A stretch of DNA of 64,000 nt from Hyphomicrobiales bacterium (GTDB taxonomy: Bacteria > Pseudomonadota > Alphaproteobacteria > Rhizobiales > Rhizobiaceae), in the NCBI GenBank assembly GCA_900472295.1, contig UCIA01000002.1, positions 558,001 to 622,000 of the forward strand. Reading direction: 5' to 3'. The notes beneath the pieces were generated by a model that saw only the letters and a program-made list of their open reading frames with translations, was not told the origin of the DNA and did not search any database. This document shows, piece after piece, positions 54,523 through 63,402 of this stretch. The translations under genes and the position numbers were made by a program. The first letter of the stretch is position 1. Each line of letters opens with the position of its first letter.

Positions 54523-55197
54523 TTAGAATTCGAACGCATGAATACGTTCAAATCCCGGTAGTGGCTTAATTGCCGCATTAAATGCCCGTCTTCCGGTTAC
54601 AACCCCCCCTGCCTTAAAAAACAGCCGGGCTATGCCCGAATTACCCTGCCCCTCGACGGCCACCAGGCGGCCGCCTTCGGCAAGCTGGTCGAGCAGTGCC
54701 GCCGGCACCTCCTCGACGCTGCCGCCGATGAGGATCACATTGTAGGGCGCCTTGGCGGCATGGCCTTGCGGCAGCGGACCGGTCACCACCGTTGCGTTGG
54801 CGCAGCCCTGTGCCGAAAGCGCTGCCTTGGCGGCGTCCGCCAGCGCTGTATCGCTTTCCAGCGCCACGACGGATTTTGCCAGCCGCGACAAAAGCGCGGA
54901 GGCGTAGCCGGTGCCACAGCCGACATCGAGCACCGAATCGCCGGCGTCGATCTCGGCCAGCTGCAACAGCTTGGCCAGCGGCGAAGCCTCCATCAGATAG
55001 CGCGCGCCACCGCCCGCAGTGCCGTCGGAGATGCGGATGTCCTCGTCAATATAGGCAAGAGCCTGCTGCGCTGCGCCGACAAAGGCTTCGCGCGGCACGG
55101 CAAGCATTGCGTCGAGCAAATCTGCGTCGGTCACATCGGTGGTGCGGACCTGCCCGTCGACCATCTTGACGCGAAGTTCGGAGAAATCAGCGCTCAT
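54523..55197 (-). CDS. Pcm-like methyltransferase, second copy
   Basis: The 224-residue protein belongs to the protein-L-isoaspartate methyltransferase family by its N-terminal ELRVKMVDGQVRTTDV, AMLAVPREAFV and the SAM motif VLDVGCGTGYASAL. The catalytic TIS loop of Pcm is not present; the region reads GGARYLMEASPLAKLL. It lies upstream of tolC on the same strand, a frequent rhizobial arrangement. A function other than isoaspartate repair is likely. Confidence 0.85.
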   Translation of the reverse strand: MSADFSELRVKMVDGQVRTTDVTDADLLDAMLAVPREAFVGAAQQALAYIDEDIRISDGTAGGGARYLMEASPLAKLLQLAEIDAGDSVLDVGCGTGYASALLSRLAKSVVALESDTALADAAKAALSAQGCANATVVTGPLPQGHAAKAPYNVILIGGSVEEVPAALLDQLAEGGRLVAVEGQGNSGIARLFFKAGGVVTGRRAFNAAIKPLPGFERIHAFEF

Positions 55198-55323
55198 GTC
55201 CCAACAATCCCGTCAAAAACCAATGCGCCTGATGCGCTCGCCGAGCCAAGACTTTTCAGCAAAGCCAAGACTGCGGCTCATTTGACCGGAACTCAAGCCC
55301 CCGGCATGCGGGAGCTGAAGAAA

Positions 55324-55397
55324 TGGAGGCCTCGCCCGGAATCGAACCGGGGTGCAAGGATTTGCAGTCCTCTGCGTAACCACTCCGCCACGAGGCC
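55324..55397 (-). tRNA. tRNA-Cys (anticodon GCA)
   Basis: Read on the minus strand, GGCCTCG pairs with CGAGGCC in the acceptor stem, followed by U and an encoded CCA. The anticodon arm AGGA-CTGCAAA-TCCT gives GCA. The T-loop TTCGATT is present. Confidence 0.97.
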
Positions 55398-55634
55398 TCA
55401 TCGCTCCCGGCGTTACGAGCGGACTCAATATGGTGGCGGCACAAGGTCGTCAAGCGTCCCCGCAGCAATCCCGGGTGCTTTCCTCGCCTATGCCCGGAAC
55501 GTGGCTCCCGAGCGGTTTAACCGCTTGGCGCCGCGGCATATTGACCGATCATCAAGCACCGCCGACCTCGAACCCATGCGCTTACGTGGGGTGAGATGGA
55601 GGTAGCCCGGCAGCCTATGGGCTAGGACCGCGCT

Positions 55635-55919
55635 TCAATTCGGTCGCCGCCGCCGCTCCCACCACACGACGAACCGCCGCCGCTGGCGGCGCACGGATGC
55701 AAATTCGTAGGACAACACCAGCAGACCGAGCGGAACCATCCAGAAGCCCAGGATAGGCAGGAAGCCAAGAAGGCCGAAAAACACCAGCAGGATACCGATC
55801 GTGATTCTGAGCCCACGCGAGCGCGGCATGGTGAATTCACGGCCGAACACCGAGATTTTCCGCGCCGGTGCCTGGTCTTCGCCTGCTGCATTCATTTGGA
55901 AAGTCGATCCGGTTGCCAT
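55635..55919 (-). CDS. Small membrane protein, PGPGW-like
   Basis: The 94-residue protein has a positively charged hydrophobic hairpin, GLRITIGILLVFFGLLGFLP followed by ILGFWMVPLGLLVLS, and an Arg-rich tail (RRQRRRFVVWWERRRR). The layout resembles small putative transmembrane proteins of the PGPGW type, though the exact motif is not seen. The start at 55919 follows AGAGAG. It stands alone between two tRNA genes. Confidence 0.7.
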   Translation of the reverse strand: MATGSTFQMNAAGEDQAPARKISVFGREFTMPRSRGLRITIGILLVFFGLLGFLPILGFWMVPLGLLVLSYEFASVRRQRRRFVVWWERRRRPN

Positions 55920-56127
55920 CAATAAAGCTCTCTGGGGGTAAAGCTGCAAACGCTTTTTCGGTTCCGCCGGCAAAGGCCGGACGCCACTCAAGACGGCACA
56001 TATGTGGTGTCGTCAGGCGATCGCCAGAACGATCGCAGGAAAAAGCGTCAAAAAAATGCGAAATGCTTCTTTGCAAAGCCGAAAAGGGTTTGCTATAGGC
56101 TGCGCCACTTGCTCAAAGAGCCTCCGT

Positions 56128-56202
56128 TCCCCGGTAGCTCAGTGGTAGAGCAACCGGCTGTTAACCGGTTGGTCGCTGGTTCGAATCCGGCCCGGGGAGC
56201 CA
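56128..56202 (+). tRNA. tRNA-Asn (anticodon GUU)
   Basis: TCCCCGG (56128-56134) pairs with CCGGGGA (56192-56198), then G and an encoded CCA. The anticodon loop CTGTTAA gives GTT. The D-loop AGCTCAGTGGTAGAGC and T-loop TTCGAAT are standard. Confidence 0.97.
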
Positions 56203-56525
56203 AATCACTTCCAGCCGATCATGCCGACAGCGATCTACCGGTAGAGCCACGGATACCTGTCTGGTAATCATCCCTGCTCCGCACCGCTTAAGCGGCGGAC
56301 CCCAACCCGCCATCTGGCCGGCGCCAACCCGCCCATCTACGCCAAACCGTGGCGCCGGCCATTTCACCGCAACTTCCTTCGCTATCGCGTCGTATACCAA
56401 TGCGGCGGCGGGCTGCGCTGGGTTTAGTTGGGGAGCGCGGCCTGCCGTCGCTCAAGCGGACAGCTCGATCCGCCATCTTGGAATATAGTCCTCGTTGCGG
56501 CGAACCCCTTGAGCGGAGATCGCCA
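56203..56525. other. Gene-poor stretch after tRNA-Asn
   Basis: No supported gene is seen in these 323 bases. Open frames here have no ribosome site or family resemblance. I looked for a copy of the tRNA 3' end as an attachment site and saw none. Confidence 0.3.
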
Positions 56526-56839
56526 ATGGCCAGAACCAAACCTCAAAGCAGTTTTTGCAGGATGAGATCGACCGCTTTTTAATGGCAGCAGGGGCGCTGC
56601 ACAAAAGCATTGTCCGTCCGCTGGCGTACAACAGCGAGCACTACCGCGCGCTCCAGCACGGCCATGAACCGTTATTGGAATCGATCGAGAATATCCCCGG
56701 CAAGCCCTCCCCGTTAATTCAGTGGAATTTGACCGGGCCATCAAGGCCCTACATTCGGGTAAATCCTGAACGGGAACCATATCCTCTCGACTTACGTTGG
56801 GTCAGTCGGAAGGGACATCCAATATGGTTGACGACTTAG
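56526..56839 (+). pseudogene. Possible frameshifted small gene
   Basis: ATG 56526 follows GGAGA and reads MARTKPQSSF before a stop in its own frame. At the T5 run (56552-56556) the next frame continues QDEIDRFLMAAGALHKSIVR and stays open to 56839. One extra T would give a single protein of about 104 residues. The remainder shows no domain I recognise. It could be a decayed gene, a sequencing error in a homopolymer, or chance. Confidence 0.35.
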
Positions 56840-56994
56840 GCAAGCCGCCCGAGACCGCGAGCGGCATTGCCGCGCGTCGTTTGGCGACGCACACCGGCAT
56901 CACCGCCGCGCAAGCCACAGAACTCGTCGGCCTCCTTGGAGCGCACAACTGGACATCGCTTTTGCGCGAAGCGCGGATGCTCAAAGAAGCCTGA
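56824..56994 (+). CDS. Small hypothetical protein
   Basis: The 56-residue product begins MVDDLGKPPETASG and contains ARRLATHTGITAAQATELVG and NWTSLLREARML. The ATG follows GGAAGGGA. Short rhizobial proteins of similar layout exist, ending with a WxSLxREAR motif, but no function is known. It overlaps the preceding possible pseudogene by 16 bases. Confidence 0.5.
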   Translation: MVDDLGKPPETASGIAARRLATHTGITAAQATELVGLLGAHNWTSLLREARMLKEA

Positions 56995-57355
56995 GATGCG
57001 CGTAACCTTGTAAAATAGTCTGAAACAAACGGAGCCAGCATCAGGTGAATAGCCCGATGGCGCGGGGTTCCTTCTAAACCGTCATCGAAGTGTGGATTGA
57101 TTTAGTGCAAGGCGATGAATGCCAGCTACGCGCAGAATGATAGTCGGCCAACGCCCAATCCATCTCGCCAGCTACGTCGTCGACCGCTGCCCGGCGGTCG
57201 TGAAGGCGGATAACACGCGAGGTAGTAGAGACCTGTCCGCGATTTCGGCCCTTTATGACAGCATGAATTCTTAGTTGATGTCGCTGCGACTGGAACGATC
57301 CTAATTTACCATGTTTGTTTGGGTTTGATTAAAATGGGCAGCGCAAGGTCACGGT
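56995..57355. other. Gene-poor stretch
   Basis: No gene, RNA or clear repeat is seen in these 361 bases, which are less GC-rich than the surroundings. Together with the decayed frame upstream this suggests a site of past insertion or loss. Confidence 0.3.
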
Positions 57356-57502
57356 ATGCGAAAAATCAACCCCACATGCGCTGCAATTCTCTTGGCTCCG
57401 TTTCTGATCTCGGCAGCACTATTTGTAGCTGCGCTAACGCTTGACCGAGCTTCGCATACGGATCCTCGGATTACCTCGTCCGTACAGCCCGGCTCACTCT
57501 AA
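57356..57502 (+). CDS. Possible 48-residue membrane protein
   Basis: ATG 57356 opens a frame of 48 codons with a Lys/Arg start (MRKINPT), one hydrophobic segment (CAAILLAPFLISAALFVAAL) and a short polar tail ending at TAA 57502. AAGG lies upstream at a fair distance. The layout suits a small single-span membrane protein. No homologue is known to me. Confidence 0.35.
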   Translation: MRKINPTCAAILLAPFLISAALFVAALTLDRASHTDPRITSSVQPGSL

Positions 57503-57628
57503 TGTCTGGTAGCAGGTGCAGAGTGCCGGCGTCTTAGGATCGAGAAGAATCCGCGAAGCGTTCCTGATCTTCCTATCAGGCGCGGATACCCTGCGGCTGG
57601 ACGGTGGTCGCAGAGCCTGGAGGGAACC

Positions 57629-58063
57629 ATGCGAAATATCCTGGCATCGGCACTGCTGTTTGCGGCGGCGCTCTCTGCAAACCCCGCTCGGGCGCTGGAT
57701 AGTTCCAGCCCGCCGGTGGTCGTGACGCCGCTTGCCGACCGCACCCAGACGGCGTCCGGCCAGCCCATCGTGCTGCCGCAGAAAAATGTCCAGGTGCTGG
57801 TTTCGACCTACGACATTGCGGTCGGCGCCACCTTGCCGGTCCACAAGCATCCTTTTGCCCGCTACGCCTATGTCGAGGCCGGAACGCTCAAGGTGACGAA
57901 TGTCGAGACCGGCAACAGCAACACCTACAAGACAGGCGATTTCATCATCGAAATGATCGGCCAATGGCACCAGGCCACCAATATCGGCGACGGCCCGGTC
58001 AAGCTGCTGGTCATCGACCAGGTCGAACAGGGCGCCAAGAACACGGTGCTGCAGAAACAATAG
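57629..58063 (+). CDS. Secreted cupin-domain protein
   Basis: The 144-residue protein has a signal peptide (MRNILASALLFAAALSANPARA) and one cupin barrel, with PVHKHPFARYAYVEAG as first motif and EMIGQWHQATN in the second half. GGAGGG precedes the ATG. Its signal-plus-cupin plan resembles that of the cupin at 14031 but sequences differ. It is followed 121 bases later by cutC. The substrate is unknown. Confidence 0.85.
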   Translation: MRNILASALLFAAALSANPARALDSSSPPVVVTPLADRTQTASGQPIVLPQKNVQVLVSTYDIAVGATLPVHKHPFARYAYVEAGTLKVTNVETGNSNTYKTGDFIIEMIGQWHQATNIGDGPVKLLVIDQVEQGAKNTVLQKQ

Positions 58064-58184
58064 ATCTGCCGCGACGGACCTTGGCCGCGTGCCGGCTGGC
58101 CCAAGCAGCGACTGGTTGTTCCCGCTTTCCCGGCAACCGAGCCGATGCTAGGGCTGGCCGTCTGCAATCACGAAGGATCGCCCC

Positions 58185-58940
58185 TTGGCCGCAAATGCTC
58201 GTCCCCTGATCGAAATCTGCGTCGAAGGCATCGACGGATTACTGGCAGCCCAGGCCGCCGGCGCCGACCGGGTCGAGCTCTGCGCCAGCCTGGTCGAAGG
58301 CGGCATCACGCCCAGCCTCGGCACGGTGCGCACGGCACTCGAGAGCGCGACCATTCCCTTCCATGTCATCGTGCGGCCACGCGGCGGCGATTTCCTCTAC
58401 AGCGAGGCCGAATACCGTTCGATGCTGGCCGATGTCGCGGCGCTTCGCGACCTCGGCGTCGCCGGTGTCGTCGTCGGCTGCCTCAATGCCGACGGCACCA
58501 TCGACGAAACCCGCATGAGCGCACTGGTCGAGGCCGCAGGTCGGCTCGCCGTCACCTGTCACCGAGCCTTCGACATGACCCGCGACCCGGCCGAGGCGCT
58601 GGAAGCGTTGGTCCGCAGCAAGGTCGGCCGCGTGCTGACCAGCGGCCAGCGCGACACTGCGGTGGAAGGCGCTGGGCTTTTGGCTGACCTGGTCCGCCAG
58701 GCCGGCGGCCGCATCATCATCCTTGGCTGCGGCGCGCTCGACCCCGAAAACATCGCGCAAGTGCTGGCAGCAACCGGACTGACGGAGATGCATTTCGCCG
58801 CGCTCAAGGACGTGCCGAGCGCCATGGCCTACCGCAACCCTGATGTCGGCATGGGCGGCACCGATCTCGACCGCGAGTACCGCACCACGGTCACCGATGC
58901 GACGCTGGTTGCGGCGACGATCGCAGCGGCCAAGGCTTGA
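58185..58940 (+). CDS. cutC: CutC-family protein
   Basis: The 251-residue TIM-barrel protein shows the CutC features IEICVEGIDGLLAAQAAGAD, RVELCASLVEGGITPSLG and VTCHRAFDM. CutC was named for copper homeostasis in E. coli, but its biochemical role is uncertain. It appears to begin at TTG 58185, eight bases after AAGGA; no ATG with a ribosome site is nearby. A GNAT-family gene follows ten bases later. Confidence 0.88.
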   Translation: MAANARPLIEICVEGIDGLLAAQAAGADRVELCASLVEGGITPSLGTVRTALESATIPFHVIVRPRGGDFLYSEAEYRSMLADVAALRDLGVAGVVVGCLNADGTIDETRMSALVEAAGRLAVTCHRAFDMTRDPAEALEALVRSKVGRVLTSGQRDTAVEGAGLLADLVRQAGGRIIILGCGALDPENIAQVLAATGLTEMHFAALKDVPSAMAYRNPDVGMGGTDLDREYRTTVTDATLVAATIAAAKA

Positions 58941-58950
58941 TGGGCCAGCC

Positions 58951-59448
58951 ATGACAGCTTCGCCCTCGCCGATCAGCCACGTCTCGCCCCAGGACGAAGC
59001 GGCAATCCTCGCGCTCAACAACGAGCACGCCGCCGAATTGTCATGGCTTGAGCCCGAGCGGCTGTCCTTCCTGCTCGGCGAGGCGTTTTACACCCGCCGC
59101 ATCGGTTCCCTCGAAGCCTTCATCATGACCTTCGACCAGCATGCGCGCTACGACAGCCCGAACTTCCTCTGGTTCCGCGAGCGCTATCCTCGCTTCGTCT
59201 ATGTCGACCGTGTCGTCGTTGCCGGCGAAGCGCGTGGCCGCGGCCATGCCCGCAGGCTCTATGAGGAGCTGTTCTCGGAGGCCGCCCGCGCAGGCCACAA
59301 TATCGTCACCTGCGAGGTGAATGCCGAACCGCCCAATCCGGCTTCGGACGCCTTCCACGCCGCGCTCGGCTTCGCGGAGGTCGGCGACGCCGTGATCCAC
59401 GGCGGCAAGAAGGCGGTGCGCTACTATCTCAGGCAGATCGCGGGCTGA
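58951..59448 (+). CDS. GNAT-family N-acetyltransferase
   Basis: The 165-residue protein has the GNAT acetyl-CoA loop in VVVAGEARGRGHARRLYEEL and the later ALGFAEVGDAV. The N-terminal part with LSWLEPERLSFLLGEAFYTR fits a group of GNAT proteins of unknown substrate. The ATG at 58951 lies ten bases after cutC, so both are co-transcribed. Confidence 0.88.
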   Translation: MTASPSPISHVSPQDEAAILALNNEHAAELSWLEPERLSFLLGEAFYTRRIGSLEAFIMTFDQHARYDSPNFLWFRERYPRFVYVDRVVVAGEARGRGHARRLYEELFSEAARAGHNIVTCEVNAEPPNPASDAFHAALGFAEVGDAVIHGGKKAVRYYLRQIAG

Positions 59449-59472
59449 CGGGCCAAGCGCCGCCTGATCCGG

Positions 59473-59577
59473 CTACCCGAACAGCGCCATGGCGCTGTTG
59501 ACGGTCATCCAGAAGCCCCACAGCAGCGGAATGCCGACCAGAAGCCAGGCCAGCGTAAGCTTGAGCGTATTGTCCAT
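59473..59577 (-). CDS. MFS transporter small subunit, 34 residues
   Basis: This 34-residue protein starts MDNTLKLTLAWLLVGIPLLW and ends SAMALFG, a single membrane span. The ATG follows AGGAG by eight bases. Short proteins with the same LAWLLVGIPL core lie next to OFA-type MFS transporters in many bacteria and are named MFS small subunits. It is encoded 95 bases downstream of the MFS gene on the same strand. The function is presumed to be transporter assembly or stability. Confidence 0.8.
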   Translation of the reverse strand: MDNTLKLTLAWLLVGIPLLWGFWMTVNSAMALFG

Positions 59578-59592
59578 GATGGCTCTCCTTGA

Positions 59593-59640
59593 TGCATATC
59601 GCTCAAAAGTGGTCCCGGTTTTGAGAGGACGACATGCATA
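59593..59640. repeat. Rhizobial intergenic palindromic repeat
   Basis: ATGCATATCG and CGACATGCAT form outer arms, with CTCAAAA and TTTTGAG inside, around GTGGTCCCGG. This arrangement with a ...CAAAAGTGG...CCGGTTTTGAG core resembles a dispersed repeat common in Rhizobiales. It separates the MFS gene from its small subunit. Confidence 0.6.
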
Positions 59641-59650
59641 AACACACAAG

Positions 59651-59676
59651 CTTAAAGCGCGTCGACGCGCTTTAAG
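59651..59676. terminator. 26-base perfect palindrome overlapping the MFS stop codon
   Basis: CTTAAAGCGCG-TCGA-CGCGCTTTAAG is fully self-complementary and covers the TAA of the MFS gene at 59672-59674. Without a T run it may be a processing or stability element between the MFS gene and its small subunit rather than a full terminator. Confidence 0.5.
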
Positions 59677-61051
59677 CCGCTACTGCTTCGGTCTTCATGT
59701 GGAACCGTTCATTGACCGGACGCATCATCAAATTGAGCGCAAAGCCGACAACCAGCAGCCCGGCCATGATGTACATGGTGACGGTATAGGCATCGGCCTT
59801 GGGCACGCCGCTGTCGATCTGGTATTGCCTGATGTAGTTGACCAGCACCGGTCCGAGCACGCCCGCCACCGACCATGCCGTCAGCAGCCGGCCATGGATG
59901 GCGCCGACATAGCGCACGCCGAAGACGTCGCGCAGATAGGCCGGGATGGTGGCGAAGCCACCGCCATACATGCTGAGGATAACGCCGTAGAACAGGACGA
60001 ACAGGAAGATGCTGCCGGTCTGGCCGGTCCACGGCACGGCGGCGTACAAGATCACGCCCAGCAGGAAGAAGATCGCATAGGTGGTCTTGCGGCCGATATA
60101 ATCCGATGTCGAGGCCCAGAAGAAGCGGCCGAGCATGTTGAAGATCGACAACAGGCCGACAAAGCCCGCCGCCGCTGCCGGCGTGATGCGCCCTGGAAAC
60201 ATCTCCTGGCTCATCGCCGAGGCCTGGCCGAGCACGCCGATGCCGGCCGTCACGTTGAGGCACAGCACGCCCCACAGCAGCCAGAATTGCGGCGTTTTCA
60301 ATGCGTCGTCGAGATGCACATTGGCCGACGTCACCATCGCATTCTGCGTCGCTGGCGGCGTCCAGCCGGCTGGCCGCCAACCCATAGGCGGCACCCTGAC
60401 GGTGATGGCGCCGATCATCATGAAGACGAAATAGACGATGCCGAGCACGACGAAGGTTTCGGCCACGCCAATATGCGTCGGCGTCGAAAACAGCTTCATC
60501 AGATAGACCGAGAGCGGCGAGGCAATGAAGGCGCCGCCGCCGAAGCCCATGATTGCCATGCCGGTCGCCATGCCCGGCCGGTCCGGGAACCAGGTGATCA
60601 GCGTCTTGACCGGCGAGATGTAGCCGAGACCGAGGCCGATGCCGCCAAGCACGCCGTAGCCGAGATAGATGATCCACAGCTGGTGCAGATAGACGCCAAG
60701 CGCCGAGACCAGGAAGCCGCCGCCGAAACAGCAGGCGGAAGCGACCATGGCCTTGCGCGGCCCCACCCGGTCGAGCCAGCCGCCGCCGAAAGCCGCGGCA
60801 AGGCCAAGGAACACGATTGCGATCGAGAATATCCAGCCGAGTGACGTCAGCTTCCAGTCGTCCGGCGCGGCATCAGTAATGCCGATCAGCTTCGACATCG
60901 GCAGGTTGAACACGCTGAACGCATAGGCCTGGCCGATGCAAAGATGGATGCACAGCGCCGCCGGCGGCACCAACCATCGGCTGAAGCCTGGCTCGGCGAC
61001 GATGTGCGAGCGGTCCAGCCAACTGCCAGACCCGTTTCCGGTGGTTGCCAT
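59672..61051 (-). CDS. OFA-family (oxalate/formate antiporter-like) MFS transporter
   Basis: The 459-residue protein has twelve membrane segments and OFA features: PPAALCIHLCIGQAYAFSVF at the N-terminus, GWLDRVGPRKAM after helix 2, and the second-half equivalent TSDYIGRKTTYAIFF. OFA carriers exchange oxalate, formate or other monocarboxylates. Paired with a small subunit downstream. No oxalate catabolism genes are in view, so the substrate remains open. An inverted GTTGT-N9-ACAAC lies 26 bases upstream (61078) and could be an operator. Confidence 0.88.
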   Translation of the reverse strand: MATTGNGSGSWLDRSHIVAEPGFSRWLVPPAALCIHLCIGQAYAFSVFNLPMSKLIGITDAAPDDWKLTSLGWIFSIAIVFLGLAAAFGGGWLDRVGPRKAMVASACCFGGGFLVSALGVYLHQLWIIYLGYGVLGGIGLGLGYISPVKTLITWFPDRPGMATGMAIMGFGGGAFIASPLSVYLMKLFSTPTHIGVAETFVVLGIVYFVFMMIGAITVRVPPMGWRPAGWTPPATQNAMVTSANVHLDDALKTPQFWLLWGVLCLNVTAGIGVLGQASAMSQEMFPGRITPAAAAGFVGLLSIFNMLGRFFWASTSDYIGRKTTYAIFFLLGVILYAAVPWTGQTGSIFLFVLFYGVILSMYGGGFATIPAYLRDVFGVRYVGAIHGRLLTAWSVAGVLGPVLVNYIRQYQIDSGVPKADAYTVTMYIMAGLLVVGFALNLMMRPVNERFHMKTEAVAA

Positions 61052-61262
61052 CTACGCCTCCCATATGTTGTATTTTTCGGACAACTTAAGGGAGCAGCGA
61101 GTTGAGACAACAGAGAATATCGGCCGTAATACCAATGTCTAATGGATACAGAGCAGCTGACCGGAAAGCAGATAGCCGGAGCAGCATGAGATATTAGACA
61201 GGTTTAATTTAGCCTTATCTTACAAGGAATGCCGGGCACGCGAAAAATCGACGGCGCATAAC

Positions 61263-62285
61263 TCACCAATTGCGATTCAGCCAGGCCCGTGCCGGCTTTT
61301 CGACCAGGTAGTAGCTGCACAGCGCGCAAGCGAAGACTGCCGCCAGCATCGGGATCGGCGCGCTGCCCTGCTCGGCAACGAATTTGTAAAAGGGCTGCTG
61401 CCAGAGATAGAGCGAGTACGACCACAGGCCGATCATCACCATCGGTCGCGACGACAACAGGCCGGTCAGATGCCAGCTGCTGGTATCGAGCGTGTTGACG
61501 GCAAGCGCCAGCAACGGCACCGCCATGAGATAGTGGATCGGCGTCGGCACCGGATCGAGAAACAGGAGAATCGCCGCGGCCGCCGATACCAGGCTGACAT
61601 AGGGCCCCTTCAGGAACGCCGGCAGCCGGTCATCATGCTTGAGCAGGCAGATCGAGGCCGACAGCAGGATCGAGGCGATGTGCACATCGGTGCGCCAATA
61701 GCTGTGCTCATAGTCCATGCCCAGCACCCAGTACGAAATGGCGCCATTGGCCATCGCCAGCAGCGACAGCGTCACCAGCAGCCGCACGACATTGCGTCGC
61801 CCGGTCACCACCACGCTGATCAGCGCCAGGATGATGTAGGCATGCTCTTCGACGCACAGCGACCAGATATGGTCGAGCGCACCGGCGCGGTTGATGAGAA
61901 TGCCAGCATAGTTGTAGGTGAACGTCAGCGCCGTCAGCGCCGCCTTCCATTTGAAGGCGAGGTAAGTGCCGGAAAGCCCGACCATGGCTGCAATGACGAA
62001 CACCAGCAGCGCCGGGTAGATGCGCGAAAAGCGCCGCTTGAAGAATTTTTTGAGCGGAAAGCGTTCGATGAACAGGATCTCGCCCATCAGCCGGCCTGAG
62101 AGCACGAAGAAGAATTCGACGCCGAGCACGCCGAGATTGATCCCGGGAACGGGGAAGAAATGGCCGATCAGCACCAATGCGATAGACAGCCCGCGCCAGC
62201 CGTCGAGATAGGCCAATCTTGCCCTGGCTGCTTTGTCGGTGACGGATATGGATGGCACGACATGCGTCGCGGAGATGTCGGTCAT
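61263..62285 (-). CDS. Acyltransferase-3 (OafA/NodX-like) family protein
   Basis: The 340-residue integral membrane protein shows the acyltransferase-3 pattern: LAYLDGWRGLSIALVLIGHF, GVEFFFVLSGRLMGEIL, RRFSRIYPALL and DHIWSLCVEEHAYII. Members O-acetylate surface sugars, lipopolysaccharide or Nod factors. The usual conserved DGLRGIA-type motif is DGWRGLS here. It stands alone between the MFS gene and the cox genes. Confidence 0.88.
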   Translation of the reverse strand: MTDISATHVVPSISVTDKAARARLAYLDGWRGLSIALVLIGHFFPVPGINLGVLGVEFFFVLSGRLMGEILFIERFPLKKFFKRRFSRIYPALLVFVIAAMVGLSGTYLAFKWKAALTALTFTYNYAGILINRAGALDHIWSLCVEEHAYIILALISVVVTGRRNVVRLLVTLSLLAMANGAISYWVLGMDYEHSYWRTDVHIASILLSASICLLKHDDRLPAFLKGPYVSLVSAAAAILLFLDPVPTPIHYLMAVPLLALAVNTLDTSSWHLTGLLSSRPMVMIGLWSYSLYLWQQPFYKFVAEQGSAPIPMLAAVFACALCSYYLVEKPARAWLNRNW

Positions 62286-62527
62286 CCCGGCTCCCTTCGC
62301 ATTGAAATCGACGAAAAGGGTCGCAGGCCGATTGGAACGCCCGAACCCAGCTCGCGCTGGTCGCCAGCATATTGCAGTGCAATATCATTTTGTGCAAGTG
62401 CGAGAATGGGACTGAGTCAGTCAGGGGGCAGTATGCGTCTGTTCTTGCACGGGAATTACTGAAGCAACGGACTCGCGCATGGCGGCGAACTCGCAGGAGC
62501 TGGGCAGTTACAGGCCACCTCCGACGA

Positions 62528-62552
62528 AAAAGGGGCCGCAACGGCCCCTTTT
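62528..62552. terminator. Bidirectional rho-independent terminator
   Basis: AAAAGGGGCCG and CGGCCCCTTTT pair perfectly around CAA. It lies 24 bases after the coxM stop on the minus strand and can also stop plus-strand transcripts. Confidence 0.88.
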
Positions 62553-62575
62553 CTTGTCAGTAGTAGTTGACGATG

Positions 62576-63373
62576 TCAGGCGTTGGCCGCCGCCACCGCG
62601 CGCTTGGCCATAACCGCGATAAGGTTGGCGCGGTATTCGGCCGACGCGTGGAGGTCGGTCATCAAATTCTTCGCCGGCACTTTCACGCCGTCGAGCGCCG
62701 ATGCGGCAAAGTTCTTCGCCAGTGCGGCCTCTATCTCTTTCGAACGAAACACGCCGTCATCACCGGCGCCGGTGACGGCGACGCTGACCCCGTCCTTGCC
62801 CTTGGCCACGAACACGCCGACGATCGCATAGCGCGAGGCCGGATTGCGGAATTTTTCATAGGCCGCCTTGGCCGGCGCGGTAAAACTCACCGCAGTGATG
62901 ATCTCGCCTTCTTTGAGCGCCGTCTCGAACAGGCCGATGAAGAATTTGGCGGCTGAGATCTCACGCTTGTTGGTGACGATGGTGGCGCCCAGCGCCAAGA
63001 GTGCTGCCGGATAGTCGGCGGCCGGATCGTTGTTGGCGACCGAGCCGCCGATTGTGCCCTTGTAGCGCACGGCCGGATCGCCGATCAGCGACGCCAGATG
63101 GGCAAGCGCCGGGCAGGCCTTCCTCAGCTTCTCGTCATTGGCGACGTCGTAGTGGGTGGTGGCAGCGCCGATGGTGACGGTCTTGCCCGACACCTTGACG
63201 CCCTGCAGATCCTTGATCCGCGACAGGTCGACAAGGTCGGAGGGTGCGGCAAGCCGCGTCTTCATCGCCGGGATCAGCGTCATGCCGCCCGACAAAAGCT
63301 TGGCGTCGCCGCTCTTCACCAGCTTGGCAGCATCAGTGACCGAGGCGGCGCGGTGGTAGTTGACTGCGTACAT
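62576..63373 (-). CDS. coxM: CoxM-type FAD-binding subunit of an aerobic CO dehydrogenase-like molybdenum hydroxylase
   Basis: The 265-residue protein has the two FAD motifs of the medium subunit: LLSGGMTLIPAMK near residue 30 and GTIGGSVANNDPAADYPAA near residue 105. It transfers electrons from the Fe-S subunit to acceptors. The start at 63373 (MYAVNYHRAAS) was chosen because the longer frame enters the repeat. The large subunit gene lies upstream; in the usual gene order a small Fe-S subunit gene would be near. Confidence 0.9.
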   Translation of the reverse strand: MYAVNYHRAASVTDAAKLVKSGDAKLLSGGMTLIPAMKTRLAAPSDLVDLSRIKDLQGVKVSGKTVTIGAATTHYDVANDEKLRKACPALAHLASLIGDPAVRYKGTIGGSVANNDPAADYPAALLALGATIVTNKREISAAKFFIGLFETALKEGEIITAVSFTAPAKAAYEKFRNPASRYAIVGVFVAKGKDGVSVAVTGAGDDGVFRSKEIEAALAKNFAASALDGVKVPAKNLMTDLHASAEYRANLIAVMAKRAVAAANA

Positions 63374-63402
63374 GGGATCCTCCCCTGAGGTGATTAGGCA
63401 GT

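Noticed and set aside
56178..56202. tRNA-Asn 3' end as an attachment site of an integrated island
   Set aside because: I found no direct copy of this sequence downstream within the window and no integrase gene.
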